DNA of 64,000 bases from Cladobotryum mycophilum (taxonomy: Eukaryota > Ascomycota > Sordariomycetes > Hypocreales > Hypocreaceae): positions 868,001 through 932,000 of the forward strand of contig JAVFKD010000010.1 in assembly GCA_036429605.1 (NCBI GenBank), given 5' to 3'. Below the pieces are notes generated by a model. It made no database searches. It saw only the letters and a list, made by a program, of their open reading frames with translations, and was not told the DNA's origin. Made by a program: the position numbers and the translations under genes. Every line of letters starts with the position of its first letter. The first letter of the stretch is position 1. Below are positions 33,987 to 45,755 of the stretch, piece after piece.

Positions 33987-36521
33987 AGTGCTGTCATCAA
34001 TCGATGTTGGCCTGTCTTGTTCCTTTCGGGTTGAGAACATGACATGGGCTCGCAGAAGACTTGGAAGTTGTTATGGTTGGGTCGTTATGAGAATACAGTC
34101 AAGAATGGAAACCGACAAGGGATGGATGGTAATAGGATTGGCATAGCCGGAGGACGGAAGGGACAAAAGCACAAACGACGACATTTCATATCGACAGGGC
34201 CGAATCGCCGGATAATGGGATCTGCTTGTATAGGGCTACTCGAAAGACCTCGTTTGACTTGGGTGGTCTCCAAGACCCCGCTTGCTCTTTTCTTCCCCAC
34301 CTGCTGTTGGACGAATATGTAGTTGAGGGTAAGGGGTGGAAAGGCAATCTTCCTTGGGAAGTCTCAAGATGGGGGTGGCTGGAAGAGGGACTGGGTTGAT
34401 ATGGCATTGATGGAATGGGAGGGAGGTTCGTATCGGAACCAATGGCAGATGTGATATTACTGATTGAGTAGATGCAAATTATTGGACTTGTAACTGAATG
34501 GACCTTTGGGCTGGGTTTGCGTGCTTGTGCTTGTGTGGTGCATGAGACTGTGAGAATGGTCTTGGATGTACACGGTACTCGGTACTCGGCAGATGATGTG
34601 TACATTCCCCTGCATGATGAGTGCAGCATCCGAAGCTGGATCGAGATGGATTCGCAGGCGGTGTGATCAGGAGACAAAGACTGGGGGAGGGGGTGGTGGT
34701 GGTGGGATTTATAGGGATCCGGAGAGAAGCGAAACATGATGGGGGATTGAGACAAGTTGTAGCTGCAGATGTCCCAAAATGGATGTGTTGTTGATGGATG
34801 GTGTGCAGTACTAAATTCGGGGCGGTGCAGGTCCCGAGGTTCCTTTTGGGGAGCTGTTCGGCGGTCCGCCATCACGGGATGGATGGAGAAGGTATTTTTG
34901 AGTCAGCTCAGCTTGCGGAGGAGGAGGAGGAGGAGGAGGAGGGGAGGAGGCGATGCACGTACATATCGCCACCAATAATTCATGTGTAGCTTTTGCTTGT
35001 TTTTGGTTTTATTCGACGGATGACCAATTGGTTTAGCTTTGTGTGGGGTGGGTTGGATTGATTGATTGGTGATGATGAACATATGATAGTAATAGTGGTG
35101 CATTGCTCTCCTTGGTGAGGACAAGTGTTAAGCACTGTGCTCCGTATTTGTGCTCCGTACCCCCATAGACAGACACTACAAAGAAGACGGGGTCGGATAA
35201 ATGGGAATTATTACGTGCATACATAGATTGGGACGCATCATGTTGTTATCATCACAGTATCGAGGCAACAATGTATTGTTAATCAACACAGTACTATAAA
35301 TGAGCAAAACTCCAGTTTTGTGCACGATGCACTGTGCTGCTGTAGGTATGATATGTTGCAAGAGGTCGAAACAGAGAAAAGAAAAGGAAAAAAAAGGACC
35401 CCTAGCTGACATACGGTGAGAGAAGAATTGTCATCATGGTCATACTTGTTTTATATTGTACGATGCATATGATCAAAATCCGATGGTTGTACTTGGTTAC
35501 TCTGGCACTTCTTTTTTGCTTTTGGCGCGGACGAAAAAGAATACAAGAGGCTGAAGTGAAGTACCTTTTCTGTCTCGATTGGCGATGGCGAAAGAAAAAG
35601 AAAAAAGAAAAAAGAAAAGAAAAAAGAAAGAAATGTTGGCCAACGTGACCTTTTTTGGAACCAACTCGGGCAAAAGATCCCCTACCTCCCCCTTGTTCGT
35701 TTCTGTTATTGGCTGGCTGGGCGTCTTGATTGGCTAATAGGACGCAGATTGGGGGCTGTGATTGGTTGAATACGTGGGGAAGGTGCGGGTACGAGTTAAC
35801 GCAAGTTGAGACTGCTGCTTCATTGATTACCGATTCGAAAGGGAAAAAGAGGAGGCGCGCGACGAGGCCCCCTCACATTGCCCGGGTCTGCTGAGAGGGA
35901 AAGTGCAGTGCAGTGCAGTGCGTCCGTCCGTCCTTTGTAGTGTGTAGGGTGTGTATACATACTGTAGGGGGTGGGAGGGAAGGAAGGCGGAGGAGAAGGA
36001 GGGAGGGAAGGAGGAAAGTGAAAAATTGTTAAGTAATAACTTACACTTTGATACGCTGGCTGGCCACACTCTTTTTGTACTTTGTACTGTTTTTGTGTTA
36101 CCCCATCATTCCCCCCGGGCCTATTATTGCTGCAAGCTTCTTTTTAACTCCTCCTCCCTTGTTCCAAATTTAAAAAAAAAAATAAACGGATCAGCTAGAG
36201 AGTGAGAAGTGAGAAAAGAAAGACTTAACCGGGGAAGAGAGTTGTTTTGGTATAATCCTGCAACGGAAAAAGTACCGATCCCAAGCGCGCCCTTCTCTCT
36301 CTCTTTGTTGTTTTTTTGTTTTTCTTTCCCTTGCTTGGGTTCCTTAAAACACCGAGACAAAGGGACCCCGCCGCCGTGCGCTTCACTTCGGCCTACGACT
36401 CCCCTTCTACCTCCCCCAACCGCCGCAAACCGACATTTCTTCAAGCACACTCTGAACGAGTGAACGCCTTTGGTGGTGGTATTTTGGCTGACGTTGCTGT
36501 TAACCGAAACCGGGGACCACA
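33987..36521. other. Intergenic region upstream of the Zn2Cys6 gene
   Basis: No gene is supported. A GGA run lies at 34917-34942, two near-copies of GCTCCGTA at about 35139 and 35153, an A-rich AGAAA stretch near 35587-35632 and a GTGCA pentamer run at 35903-35921. A minus-strand frame at 34186-34875 is Ser/His/Pro-rich and looks non-coding. Confidence 0.5.
35903..35921. repeat. GTGCA pentanucleotide run
   Basis: Almost four perfect GTGCA units; the same unit recurs as a longer run at 56251-56283. Confidence 0.85.
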
Positions 36522-39500
36522 ATGGCCCAGTTCACGCCCAATTCGAACCCGTCTCAGGCGTCGACGAGTCCGGATCAGACGCAGCAGCAGCAGCAGCAGC
36601 AATCGGCGACCAACGGGCAGCAACAGCAGTCATCGTCGCAGCAGCCGCAGTCGTCATCACAGCCTGGCGGGCTGCAATCACAGGGAGGGCCGGGATCCCA
36701 ACACAAGCGCGTCTATCAAGCATGCATACCATGTCGTAGGAGAAAGGTGCGTTGCGACCTGGGGAGCGTAGACAACCCGCACGATCCTCCCTGCGTACGC
36801 TGCAGGAGGGAGAGTAAGGAGTGCTTCTTCAGCGCTACGCGCCGCAAGCGGAAGACGGACGACGACGCCAGCGATGTCGACGAGTACGTCGTCCGGAACG
36901 GGAGGAAGAAGCTGCACGCCGATGACAGCCCTACTACCTACTCCCGCATCGATCGACGTCACTACAGCGATGTGCCGCTGACACCCGGTGGGTCGCATGG
37001 CAGGAAGGAACCCTTGAGGCGACCCGAGGATGATAGCAGGGAGAACAGCCATGGGCACAAGGATGGCGAGTTTGACGGCGACGGCGACGGGAACCAGACG
37101 CTCGAGAACTTTGAGGCTCAGACGGTGATGCGGCGAGGCATGTACGGGCCACACGATGCCCTCGACTTGCTTTACAAGGCCGCAACGGATAGGTTTGTCA
37201 CCACCACGTCTGTCCACTTTCTGGCTCCCGATGGCACTGCTAACGGCCCATCCAGCCCCGCTGCGAATGGCCATAGACGTGAACCAAGCACCGCGTCCGT
37301 CGTCAATGTGCCCCCTCCGCAGCCCCAAGCTGTCCAAGAGCAGGGCCCGAGGCACACCGCGAGAGCACCATCCGTGTCCGTCAAGGTTGAGCAACCCATT
37401 GATCCTACTCTAGCGCAGCCCAACCTGAGCACCCAACCGGGTTACGAAGAGGCTCTGAGAGCGTGGTCGCGATTCCGATTCGTCCGGGCAGGCTGGTTTA
37501 CTGCCCAAGAAGCCATCGAGTACATTGACTAGTAAGCTCAGTTGTCTGATCTACCCTCCTCCATCTATACCCATTGCTAACCACTCAACCACCCATAGTT
37601 ATTATAAATACCTGTCCCCACTTACGCCCATTTCCCCTCCCACCTTTAGTAATCCCGCTTCTCACTTGACCCTCCTAACAGAAGAGCCGATTCTCACAGT
37701 CACCTTGCTAACCATTGCCTCGAGATATCGTCAATTGCCTGGCACTGGTGGCATGTGCCGATCGCATGCTATACCAGAGCAGCTATGGACATATCTGCGA
37801 GGCATGATAGAGAGGTGCCTGTGGGGGCAGGAAGCATTCGGCGGCGGATTCTGTGGCTCGGGCTCGGCTTCGACCGCCATGCTCACAGAGGAGTCGCAGA
37901 CCAGCAGCACTGCTCCTTGGCGCGGGCTTCGCAAGGGGAGTCTTCGAACGCTGGGCACGATTGAATCGCTCTTGATCTTGACTGAATGGCACCCTCGCGC
38001 TCTGCACTTTCCACCACAGGAGGCTACTGACGAGCTGGTCCTCCCTACTGCAGAAGCTAGCCCCCTCATGGCATCCGAAGACGAGATGAACAGGAATGGT
38101 GCTCCAGGCATTGGCGGTAAGAGGATTGAAAGTTGGCTCGAGCCGGCTTGGAGGAGCGATCGCATGTGCTGGATGCTTCTGAGCACCGCCATGGGACTGG
38201 CATACGAACTCGGCGTGTTTGACGACATTGATGAGATGCTCAAGGACGATGCTATTACCCGACCAGAGTACAAAGAAGAGGTCTACAGACAACGAGCAAA
38301 CCGTATCAAGCGACTCCTTCTCATCTACACTAGCCAGCTGGCCGGCCGTCTTGGATGGACGAGCATGGCCCCGGAGCATCTCAGGAAAGCTGATCCAGCC
38401 GTAGCGCGACAGCGACCGAGAACCAACGATGGTAGCACTCCCAGTACAAACCCGACCTCTTTGGTGAATGGTTTTAATTATGTCCCAGACTTGGAACTCG
38501 ACGACCAAATCATTCACTGTTGGGCGGGTATCAGCAACGCCATGCACATTGGCAACGAAAAGCTATTCAAAACACGCAAGCACACGACCGAGATTATCCA
38601 ATCGGGAAAGTATGTCGAGCTCCTGAGGGAGTTTACCCCGATGCTTCGGGACTGGTACCGAGAGTTTGAGCTGTTCCGACTTCCACAATACATCAGGCAC
38701 ATCCTGACGATCGAGTACGAATACGTTCGCATCTACATCAACTCCCTCTCGTTGCAGGCGGTAGTCGAGCGATGCACTAATAATGCGGGCAACACTGCCA
38801 ACTCTGGCAACGGGGTGCAGGGCCACGCCACGCACCTGTCGCCGCAGACAATGATCAACTACGGCAAGCTGCCTCTGGGGCAGCTGGGTGGATTCACCGT
38901 TCACGACCAAGAGTATGTCCGCGAGGTTGTTGACGGAAGTCGCAATCTCCTCCGGACAGTGGTAGAGGGTTTGCTTCCAGGCGGCTATCTGAAGCATGCC
39001 CCCGTGAGAACATATTTCCGAATCATCAGCGGCGCCATGTTTCTTCTCAAGACGTTTGCTCTCGGCGCTCCTCGCTCGGATGTCAAGATGAGCATTGAAT
39101 TGATGGATGCTACGGTGGAGGCCTTGCGCACATGCGTGGTGGATGACGTGCATCTGGGAATCCGATTTGCGGACCTGCTAGAGTCGTTGACCAGCAGGCT
39201 GAGAAATCGGTTTATCCAGGCGCCGATGCAAAACGCTTCTGGCAGCGGTCGAAGCCCAGCTCCGGAGACGGCCAACGGTGTCAATCCTGGGCTGCACCAG
39301 AATGGCGAAAATGGAGAGAATGGTGCCAATTGGGTCAATGGTCATGCTCAGAGGCTGAGGGAAGGTCTCAATGGACATTGTAAGTCTGATTTCTCATTTT
39401 GTGCAGCGACAAGATATGCTAATGACCATGTAGTCCGGGCACCTACTCCGACCACTGAGGCGAACAACATCTCGGCCACCCCATTCGATCTCTCGGCAAG

Positions 39501-39822
39501 CAACTTCCCGTACCATGGCGCGGCATCCCTCGGACCCTCTACGCCTGCTGCCGATAACAACGCTTCTGGCTCAGGGCCCAACATGGATGTCAACCTCTTT
39601 GATGAGTGGAATAATGCCGGTAACGAGATGTGGTACCTCCCACCAGGACCTGCCTTTTTCCAGAACATGGAGAACAGCTCTGTTGCCATGACTGCCGAGG
39701 GTGTCAATGTTGGTGGACTAGATCTCCTAGAGTACATGGCCATGGACCCGGTGCAGTTCCCCCTGGAACCCTCTGGAGCGAATGGAACGAGCAGTGCTAC
39801 CGGAGGTAGCGCAGGACTGTAA
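36522..39822 (+). CDS. Zn2Cys6 fungal transcription factor
   Basis: This is a nuclear DNA-binding regulator. Exons 36522-37531, 37599-39379 and 39434-39822 encode 1059 residues. A polyGln/Ser N-terminus (about 22-50) precedes the binuclear zinc cluster with Cys68, 71, 78, 91, 94 and 101 (spacing C-x2-C-x6-C-x12-C-x2-C-x6-C) and a following basic patch (RRKRK). The central part (about 340-780) looks like the fungal-specific TF middle homology domain (WMLLSTAMGLAYELG, RANRIKRLLLIYTSQLAGRLG, YIRHILTIEYEYVRIYINSLSLQ). The C-terminus is Asn/Gly-rich with an acidic tail. The zinc-cluster spacing and sequence recall the Aro80-like group, but I cannot confirm that. The second intron (39380-39433) is 54 bp with no stop, so its retention would simply add 18 residues. 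Confidence 0.92.
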
Positions 39823-41695
39823 AGGTCCGTCTGAGAGTTTTTGCTGCGCTCTTACACTATATTATGTTGTCTTGACGAGTAACGAGACCACGTGTGAGAA
39901 TCACGAGGAAAAGAAAAAGTTGAACGAAGTTTTCTGGGATGAGGGTGGATTATTTGTTTGCTTCCTTGTTGAACTTGGACTGAAAAAAGTTTCGAAAATG
40001 GGATGACGATCAATCATGTTATTTTCTTTGCTTTCTATCCCTATCGTATACGTTTTTGTTACTGGCGCACAGGATGGGTTTTATTGTCGTTGCTTTTAGT
40101 TATTATTCACATACAGTACTTGGCGTCGTAGGACAGGCAAGGAAACTGAGATTTGAAACGTTATATATATACATATATGTATACGTGGAGATGTTAGGGA
40201 GAGGATAGCTGAGCGTGTTGTCTTTTCTGGGAGGGATTTTTTTCTTTTTAGGCTGTTAGTTGTTTTTATGTATCACGTAAAAGTGGATGATGTTGCATTT
40301 GAGTACTGAATGAAGAGATTATGATGAAGTGTTTCGTTCATTGTTTTTTTATTCCGCCCTTTTCCTGAGAGGTAGATGGATGTTAAATCTATTTTATCCA
40401 AGTATTACTTGGGTACTACTCTATTGCGCTGATTGTATATATCCCCCGAGTTCTTGGAGTTGGTTGGGTTTGGTAGCATACACATACGGAGCCATGCTTA
40501 CCTTACCGTCAGAGAAATGTGGAAGCGGGAAAGATAAGGAGGATATTTGCAATATTATGCTTGGGTTGAGATATGGGGGGTGGAGATGGAGAGAGGGCAA
40601 GAACTCTTTATGAACTTTCTCGTATTTTATTATCCCCTTCCCCCCCCTTTTTTCTTTCCTTTCCTTTCTTTCTTTTTTCGTTTTGTTTTTGTTTCTTAGC
40701 AAGCATTTCTCCTCTTTCTATTCGTTTTTCCATCCATGTATGAGTTTCAACAATCTTCAAACACAGGGCTTCGTTTCCCAAACCCCATGTGATGAAACAC
40801 CAAATGAGTCAACAAGGAGTAGCAAGAGTGCCGAGAAGAAAAGTACACAAAAATCAAGAAAAGGCAAGGGAGGGCAAGGAAGAGCAAGATAATGGCGAGA
40901 GAGGGCATGCATGGTAAAGTCAAAACACGAGGCTTTAAACTTATTGAAAGAAAAAAAACTCCCCTTTTCTCAAAAAGTCAAAATGCTCAGTTAAACAGTT
41001 AGAAATCTCTTTTATCAAAAGCTTCCACCTATACGAAAACCTTAACAATACAAAACATATCGCACCAAAACAAGGCAGAAACAGATAAACGGGACTCAGT
41101 GTAAACAAACAAGCAAAGTGCTTATGTGGTATCATTTAATTCTCCGACTGTCTCGCAAAAAAAAGAAACAGGTTTAAAAAACGAAATAACTAGTACAACT
41201 AGGGGGATCGATTGTGTATGTGTGTGTGCAAGGAAAAACAGATATCGTCAAGATTGTAAGAAGGACAAGAGCAACAAGGGGTGGGAGGGGGATATGTAAG
41301 ATCAAAATCCTGTTTTCCCTCCGCTCCAAGAGTGCATGTGTATATGCTAAACTAAGTAGTAGATAACCAGAAAGAAGTCTCCAGAGTGTTGATTTGCCCA
41401 TACCGTTCTTTTCTATGTGTAGTCAACCAAGGAGAAAGATGTGAGATAAGGAAGGTCTTAGGTAGGTAGGGTATGTGGTAGATGTTGTAATGGGGAAATG
41501 CTTCAGCATCGTTTCCAGCGTTAGGGCATCTGTGAGATCTATTTTGCTCAGAAGGCCGATATGTCAGAGAGAAGCAGAGTAGGTTGGCAAGAGGCGGTTG
41601 ACGCGTAACATGTTGCGAAATGAAGATCGCTCAACGATGGTAGGAAGCTAAACGACTCTCAAATCCGGTTGGAGTGAAATCTTGGTCTAGTTCGT
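39823..41695. other. Convergent intergenic region
   Basis: These are the 3' flanks of the Zn2Cys6 gene (plus) and the ADF-H-type gene (minus). No gene is seen. It is AT-rich relative to the genes, with T-runs and a TATATATA stretch near 40162. Confidence 0.6.
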
Positions 41696-44600
41696 TCATC
41701 GTCCAAAAGTAGAATGGCCCGTATGGGCATCTCTTAATACTGCAAACAACAGTTAGTATGGCTATTCGTAAATCTCCCAAATCGCAGAAAGCTTACCCTT
41801 CAAAACGTTGAGCTGACCAGCTCTATCCTCACATGCCAGCTGAATACCGGCACCCTCGACAAAGTCGAGCACCACACTGTTGGGAAGCTCCTGCACCTCC
41901 ACGTCCGGCGTGTATGGCTGTCGAAACTCGCTCAAATGGTAACGCTTAGTGCCAACAGCAGGCTTGCCGTTCTGCGAAGACGCACTCAGGATCAAAAATC
42001 CTTGGGAGTCGAGGCACAAATTGCGACGCTTCCACAAGAGGTTATCCGGGAACTGAACATTAACATCGCCCATGTCAGAAAGAACGGAAGCAGATCCAGC
42101 GGCAGCAGCCGGGGGTCGCTTAGAACCAATGCTGGGACCTTCCTCAGCAACGGGAGATGCAAGGGACACGGTGCCCTTGCCACGAGCGCCAGAGAAGTTG
42201 GACAGACGGCGCATGAAGCGTCCAGCACGGGACATGACCTTGTCACCAGACTTGTCATCATCGGCAATGGCCGACGGCAACAAGGCATTGTCGCGGTCCT
42301 TGCTGATGGAAGACCGACGACTACTGATGGAAAGGCGGTGGCTCGCGACATTGTTCTGTGTGGATGAAGACGGGCGGCTGGTAGGTGCTCCAGAGCCGAG
42401 GGCTTGTTGGACGTCAGCCGAAGTTGTTACCGACTTTCGGTGTTCCCTAATAAATCCCCTAACAATACTCATAGAAGATCGCTTACCATCCTTGGCGTCA
42501 CGCTCCAGAGATCCTGACCGTCTCTCCGAGTCATCTGATTCCACTGCATGATGATCAACCACCAGCGGCGACTGTTTGAGATTAAGGTAGTTGTACTCTG
42601 AGGCATCTTTCGACGACTCCTGCGACTGTGGATCCCTGATGATCTTGGCTGTGACTGAGATAGACTCTGGTCGACCCCGCGGCTGGCTGGCTGTGGCTAG
42701 AGAAGCGCTAGTGGGCACCTCGAACTTGGAAAACCGACTTGCTGTCGATGGCGATCGCTTCCGACCACCTCTGCTCATCTCTGGGGAGGAGGTGAGAGAT
42801 TGTTCAGGAGAAGGAGGTCCCTTCAACGACTTTGCCCTATCGGCCACTGATGGCGACCTCGAAGTCTCCCTCTTTTGCACGGAGAAGAATGTAGAAGACG
42901 GACGCTCCCGACTCGCGGGTCTGGTTTGATCCACAGAGCCGCCAGACAGCTTCTCCAGAGCCTTGATTCTCTGGGAGATGCTTGATCCGACAATGGGCTT
43001 CGTGGCAAGAGTATTGCTAGACTGTTGCTGTTGGTTCACCTTGTGCAGAAAAGCCGCGCCCGAGCTCAAGGAGCGCACTGGGGCTTGAGATGACTCTAAA
43101 GGTATAGCCAGGTTGCCACGGACAGGGTTTGACACCGTACGAGTGTTGTCTGATGCCGCTACAGCGCGGATAGCTGGAGTAGGGAATGAGGATGTAGGTG
43201 GAGACTTGGAAAGGGGAACAGGCTTGGCTTCCTCAATTAACGCACTATCATCGACAAGGTCAGAATCGTCAGCATCCATTGAATCGTCCAAATTTGTCTG
43301 AACAACATCTGTCTTGATGGGTATAGGATGCTTCGTCTGTTCTTTTGACTCCTGAGATGTTTCTGTCTTTTGCTCCAGGGGATTGCTCTCCAATTCGAGC
43401 TGGGGCGTCACTACAGCAGAGTGGGAGGGAGAACCGGCTTTGGAAGCCGCAGCCAGATCCTGCGTGGAGAATTTAGATTTTGGAACCATCAGCTTTGGGG
43501 CTTCTTCTCTCTCCGCCGGCCCTTGAGCGTCAATTGGCTCAGCTGGAGCCGGTTCATCCTTGGAGGTCTCGACTTCGGGCACTTCCAGAGTAGCTCCTGC
43601 AATGGCTGCCGGGGCGATCTGTTCGGGAACATCATCCGTCTTGGTAGCGTCCTTTTCTTCGGCTGCAATTTCGACTTTGACAGACTCTTCCGGTTCTATG
43701 GCAGGTTCTACAAAGGGTTCGGCGATGGGTTCGGCAACAGGCTCTACAACCGGTGCTGTGACAGATGCTGTAACTGGTTCTGCGACTGGTTCGACAACAG
43801 GTTCGGCAACAAGCTCGGCAACAGGCTTTTCAACAGGTTCGGCAACTGGCTCCGCAACTGGCTCTACAACTGGTGCTGTGACTGATGCTGTAACTGGTTC
43901 TGCGACTGGTTCTGCGGCGGGTTCGGCAACAGGCTCTGCAATAGGCTCCACAACAGGCTCAGTTTCAACTTTCTGAACATCCTGCACTTCGATTGATGTG
44001 GTTTCCTCCTCCTTTTCGTTGGATTCAACGTCTACTGTCTCAGTAGCAGGAACAGCATCCTCTTTCTCGTCCTTTTCAGCTTCTAGAGTGTCATCCTTTG
44101 CTTGCACCGTTTCCTCTGTTGATTCCGAGAGTGACGACGCCATGGTGGATTGGTCTGCCTCGACTGACACAACACCCGGACTTTCAGCGCGCGATTCTGT
44201 CTGTGTTAGCTCCGATGCCTCATCAGTGTGCACCGAAGACTCCAAGCTGTCCAGCACTACGCCAGAATCAGCCGGTATAAGAGATATTCGCTTCTTTTCG
44301 TCAGTCGCCTCGGTTTGAGGTTGGCTTTCATCCGCATTGTCTTTGGCATCGTCCTTGGCCTCATCTTCGGCTTCATCTTCTTCGGGTTCCTCCTCGATGA
44401 TCATGTCGTCAACATCGTCGTCCTCCTTTTCGTGGGCCTTTTCTTGGGTATTGTCCAGAACAGTCTTCTCTTCGTCTACGGGCGCATCAAGCTTTTGCGC
44501 GGCCTTTGCAGCAGCCATCTTCTTTCTCTTCTCTCGTAATTGCATAGCCTTCATCAATCTAGCCTTCTCCGGCGAGATGGTAGGCTTGGTCGGCGTTGAC

Positions 44601-45755
44601 GCCGGCAGCGGCACTGGCACCGGGGACGTAACGCCAGTCCTAGAGCCGGGTCGGGACGAATCGTCGTTCGCGTCTTCTTCGGTGGAGGCAGCGACGTTGG
44701 GGAAAATGGGCTCGGGAATTTCTTCCTGGGGTGAGGTGGCGGGATTTCCGTCCTTTCCTTTGCCCTTTTTTGCGCCTTTGCCAAATAATTTGAATCCCGC
44801 AGGGATGGAAGAAACAGGTCTAAAGTTACCGGCTGTCTGCGGTCGAATGGTCGCGTCAACAGATGCAGAGGGGCGCGGGCCCAGTTTTACTCTTGGTTTA
44901 CCCGTGGGGTACAAGGAGTAGCTGTACGTGTCCGGTTCAATTGACGGTGCAGGTGAGGTTGGTCCGTCGCCGACACCTACAAAATTGAGCACTTCCGATG
45001 TTGTAGCAGCTGAAAATTTGCTGGCTTCGGGGGATGAAGCAAGGTCGGAATTCAAAGTGACAGGGTAAGGCAGGGAAGTTTTGTCAGCTGGGGTTTTAGG
45101 CCGCTCCCCATCCGCCTCTGGCACAATGGACTGGCGCTTCAATGCTCGTTGCTCTTCCTCGTCCTCCTCAGCAATTTCCATCAAACGTCTCCTTCTAAGG
45201 GAGCTTGTGGATGAAGATGTCGATCCAGACGCAGCATGTAATGAGCACGCAGCTGACAACTTGGTATCCCTCAACTCGGTCGCAGTGGAAATCTCGAAGA
45301 TGGTATCGTATGGAGAGAATCGCTCGCAGATGGCATTGAAATGAACGGCAACACGTGCTAATTGGCAAGAAGTCTTTTGTCAGTATATTGTGTCGGTATC
45401 GGTGTGGCGCTATGGAGCCACCCACCTTGAATCAACCGGGAACAATCCTCTGGAAGGTATTTAATAACAACATTCCTCCTCCGGTATCTCAGAAAACCGT
45501 ATAGGGGACTCTCCTCGTCGTATGTAGAGATTGTGTTTCGAACTTCGACAATGCCTCCAGTTCCTCGGTCTAATAACTCGACTTCATCGCGACTCGCGTA
45601 CTTGAGAAGAAACCTGTGGGCGCAATACAATTAGCCATTTTGGCCTTTGGTTACCGGTGTCGGCATTGGATGCACACATACCATCCTCCGGGTTCAGCGG
45701 CAGCGGCTTCGTGTGCCTCTACAACCTTGGGCTCGTCGAGGCCGTTCAGCGACAT
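41696..45755 (-). CDS. ADF-H-type cortical protein with VAEP repeats
   Basis: Likely a large actin-associated scaffold. Exons on the minus strand are 45755-45682, 45613-45426, 45357-41797 and 41739-41696, giving 1288 residues. The N-terminal about 130 residues look like an ADF/cofilin-homology domain (WFLLKYASRDEVELL, SPLYGFLRYRRRNVVIKYLPED, ARVAVHFNAICERFSP). A long disordered, Glu-rich middle follows, with a basic helix (MKAMQLREKRKKMAAAKAAQK) and a Val-Ala-Glu-Pro repeat tract encoded around 43690-43950. Ser/Arg-rich stretches follow. The C-terminal about 100 residues resemble a PH-like fold (LLWKRRNLCLDSQGFLIL). The last intron (41740-41796: GTAAGC donor, ACTAAC branch, TTTGCAG acceptor) replaces a read-through end IWEIYE by VLRDAHTGHSTFGR. 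The actin-domain assignment is from pattern, not a search. Confidence 0.85.
43690..43950. repeat. Coding VAEP repeat with an internal 120-bp duplication
   Basis: Degenerate GTTGCCGAACCT-like units encode (V/A)-AEP motifs. The segment beginning at 43741 recurs almost perfectly exactly 120 bp later at 43861, so the protein carries the block VEPVAEPVTASVTAPVVEP twice. Confidence 0.85.

Noticed and set aside
34186..34875. 229-codon minus-strand frame
   Set aside because: Ser/His/Pro-rich, no domain, no splice context; probably chance in non-coding DNA.
36678..37394. 238-codon frame antisense to the Zn2Cys6 gene
   Set aside because: Shadow of a GC-rich coding exon; the plus strand has the zinc cluster.
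41762..41796. Read-through stop at 41762 as the end of the ADF-H-type protein
   Set aside because: A strong intron (GTAAGC, ACTAAC, TTTGCAG) overlaps it; kept only as a possible isoform.
43370..43976. Gly/Phe/Asn- or Ser/Thr/Gly-rich plus-strand frames
   Set aside because: Antisense translations of the VAEP repeat tract.
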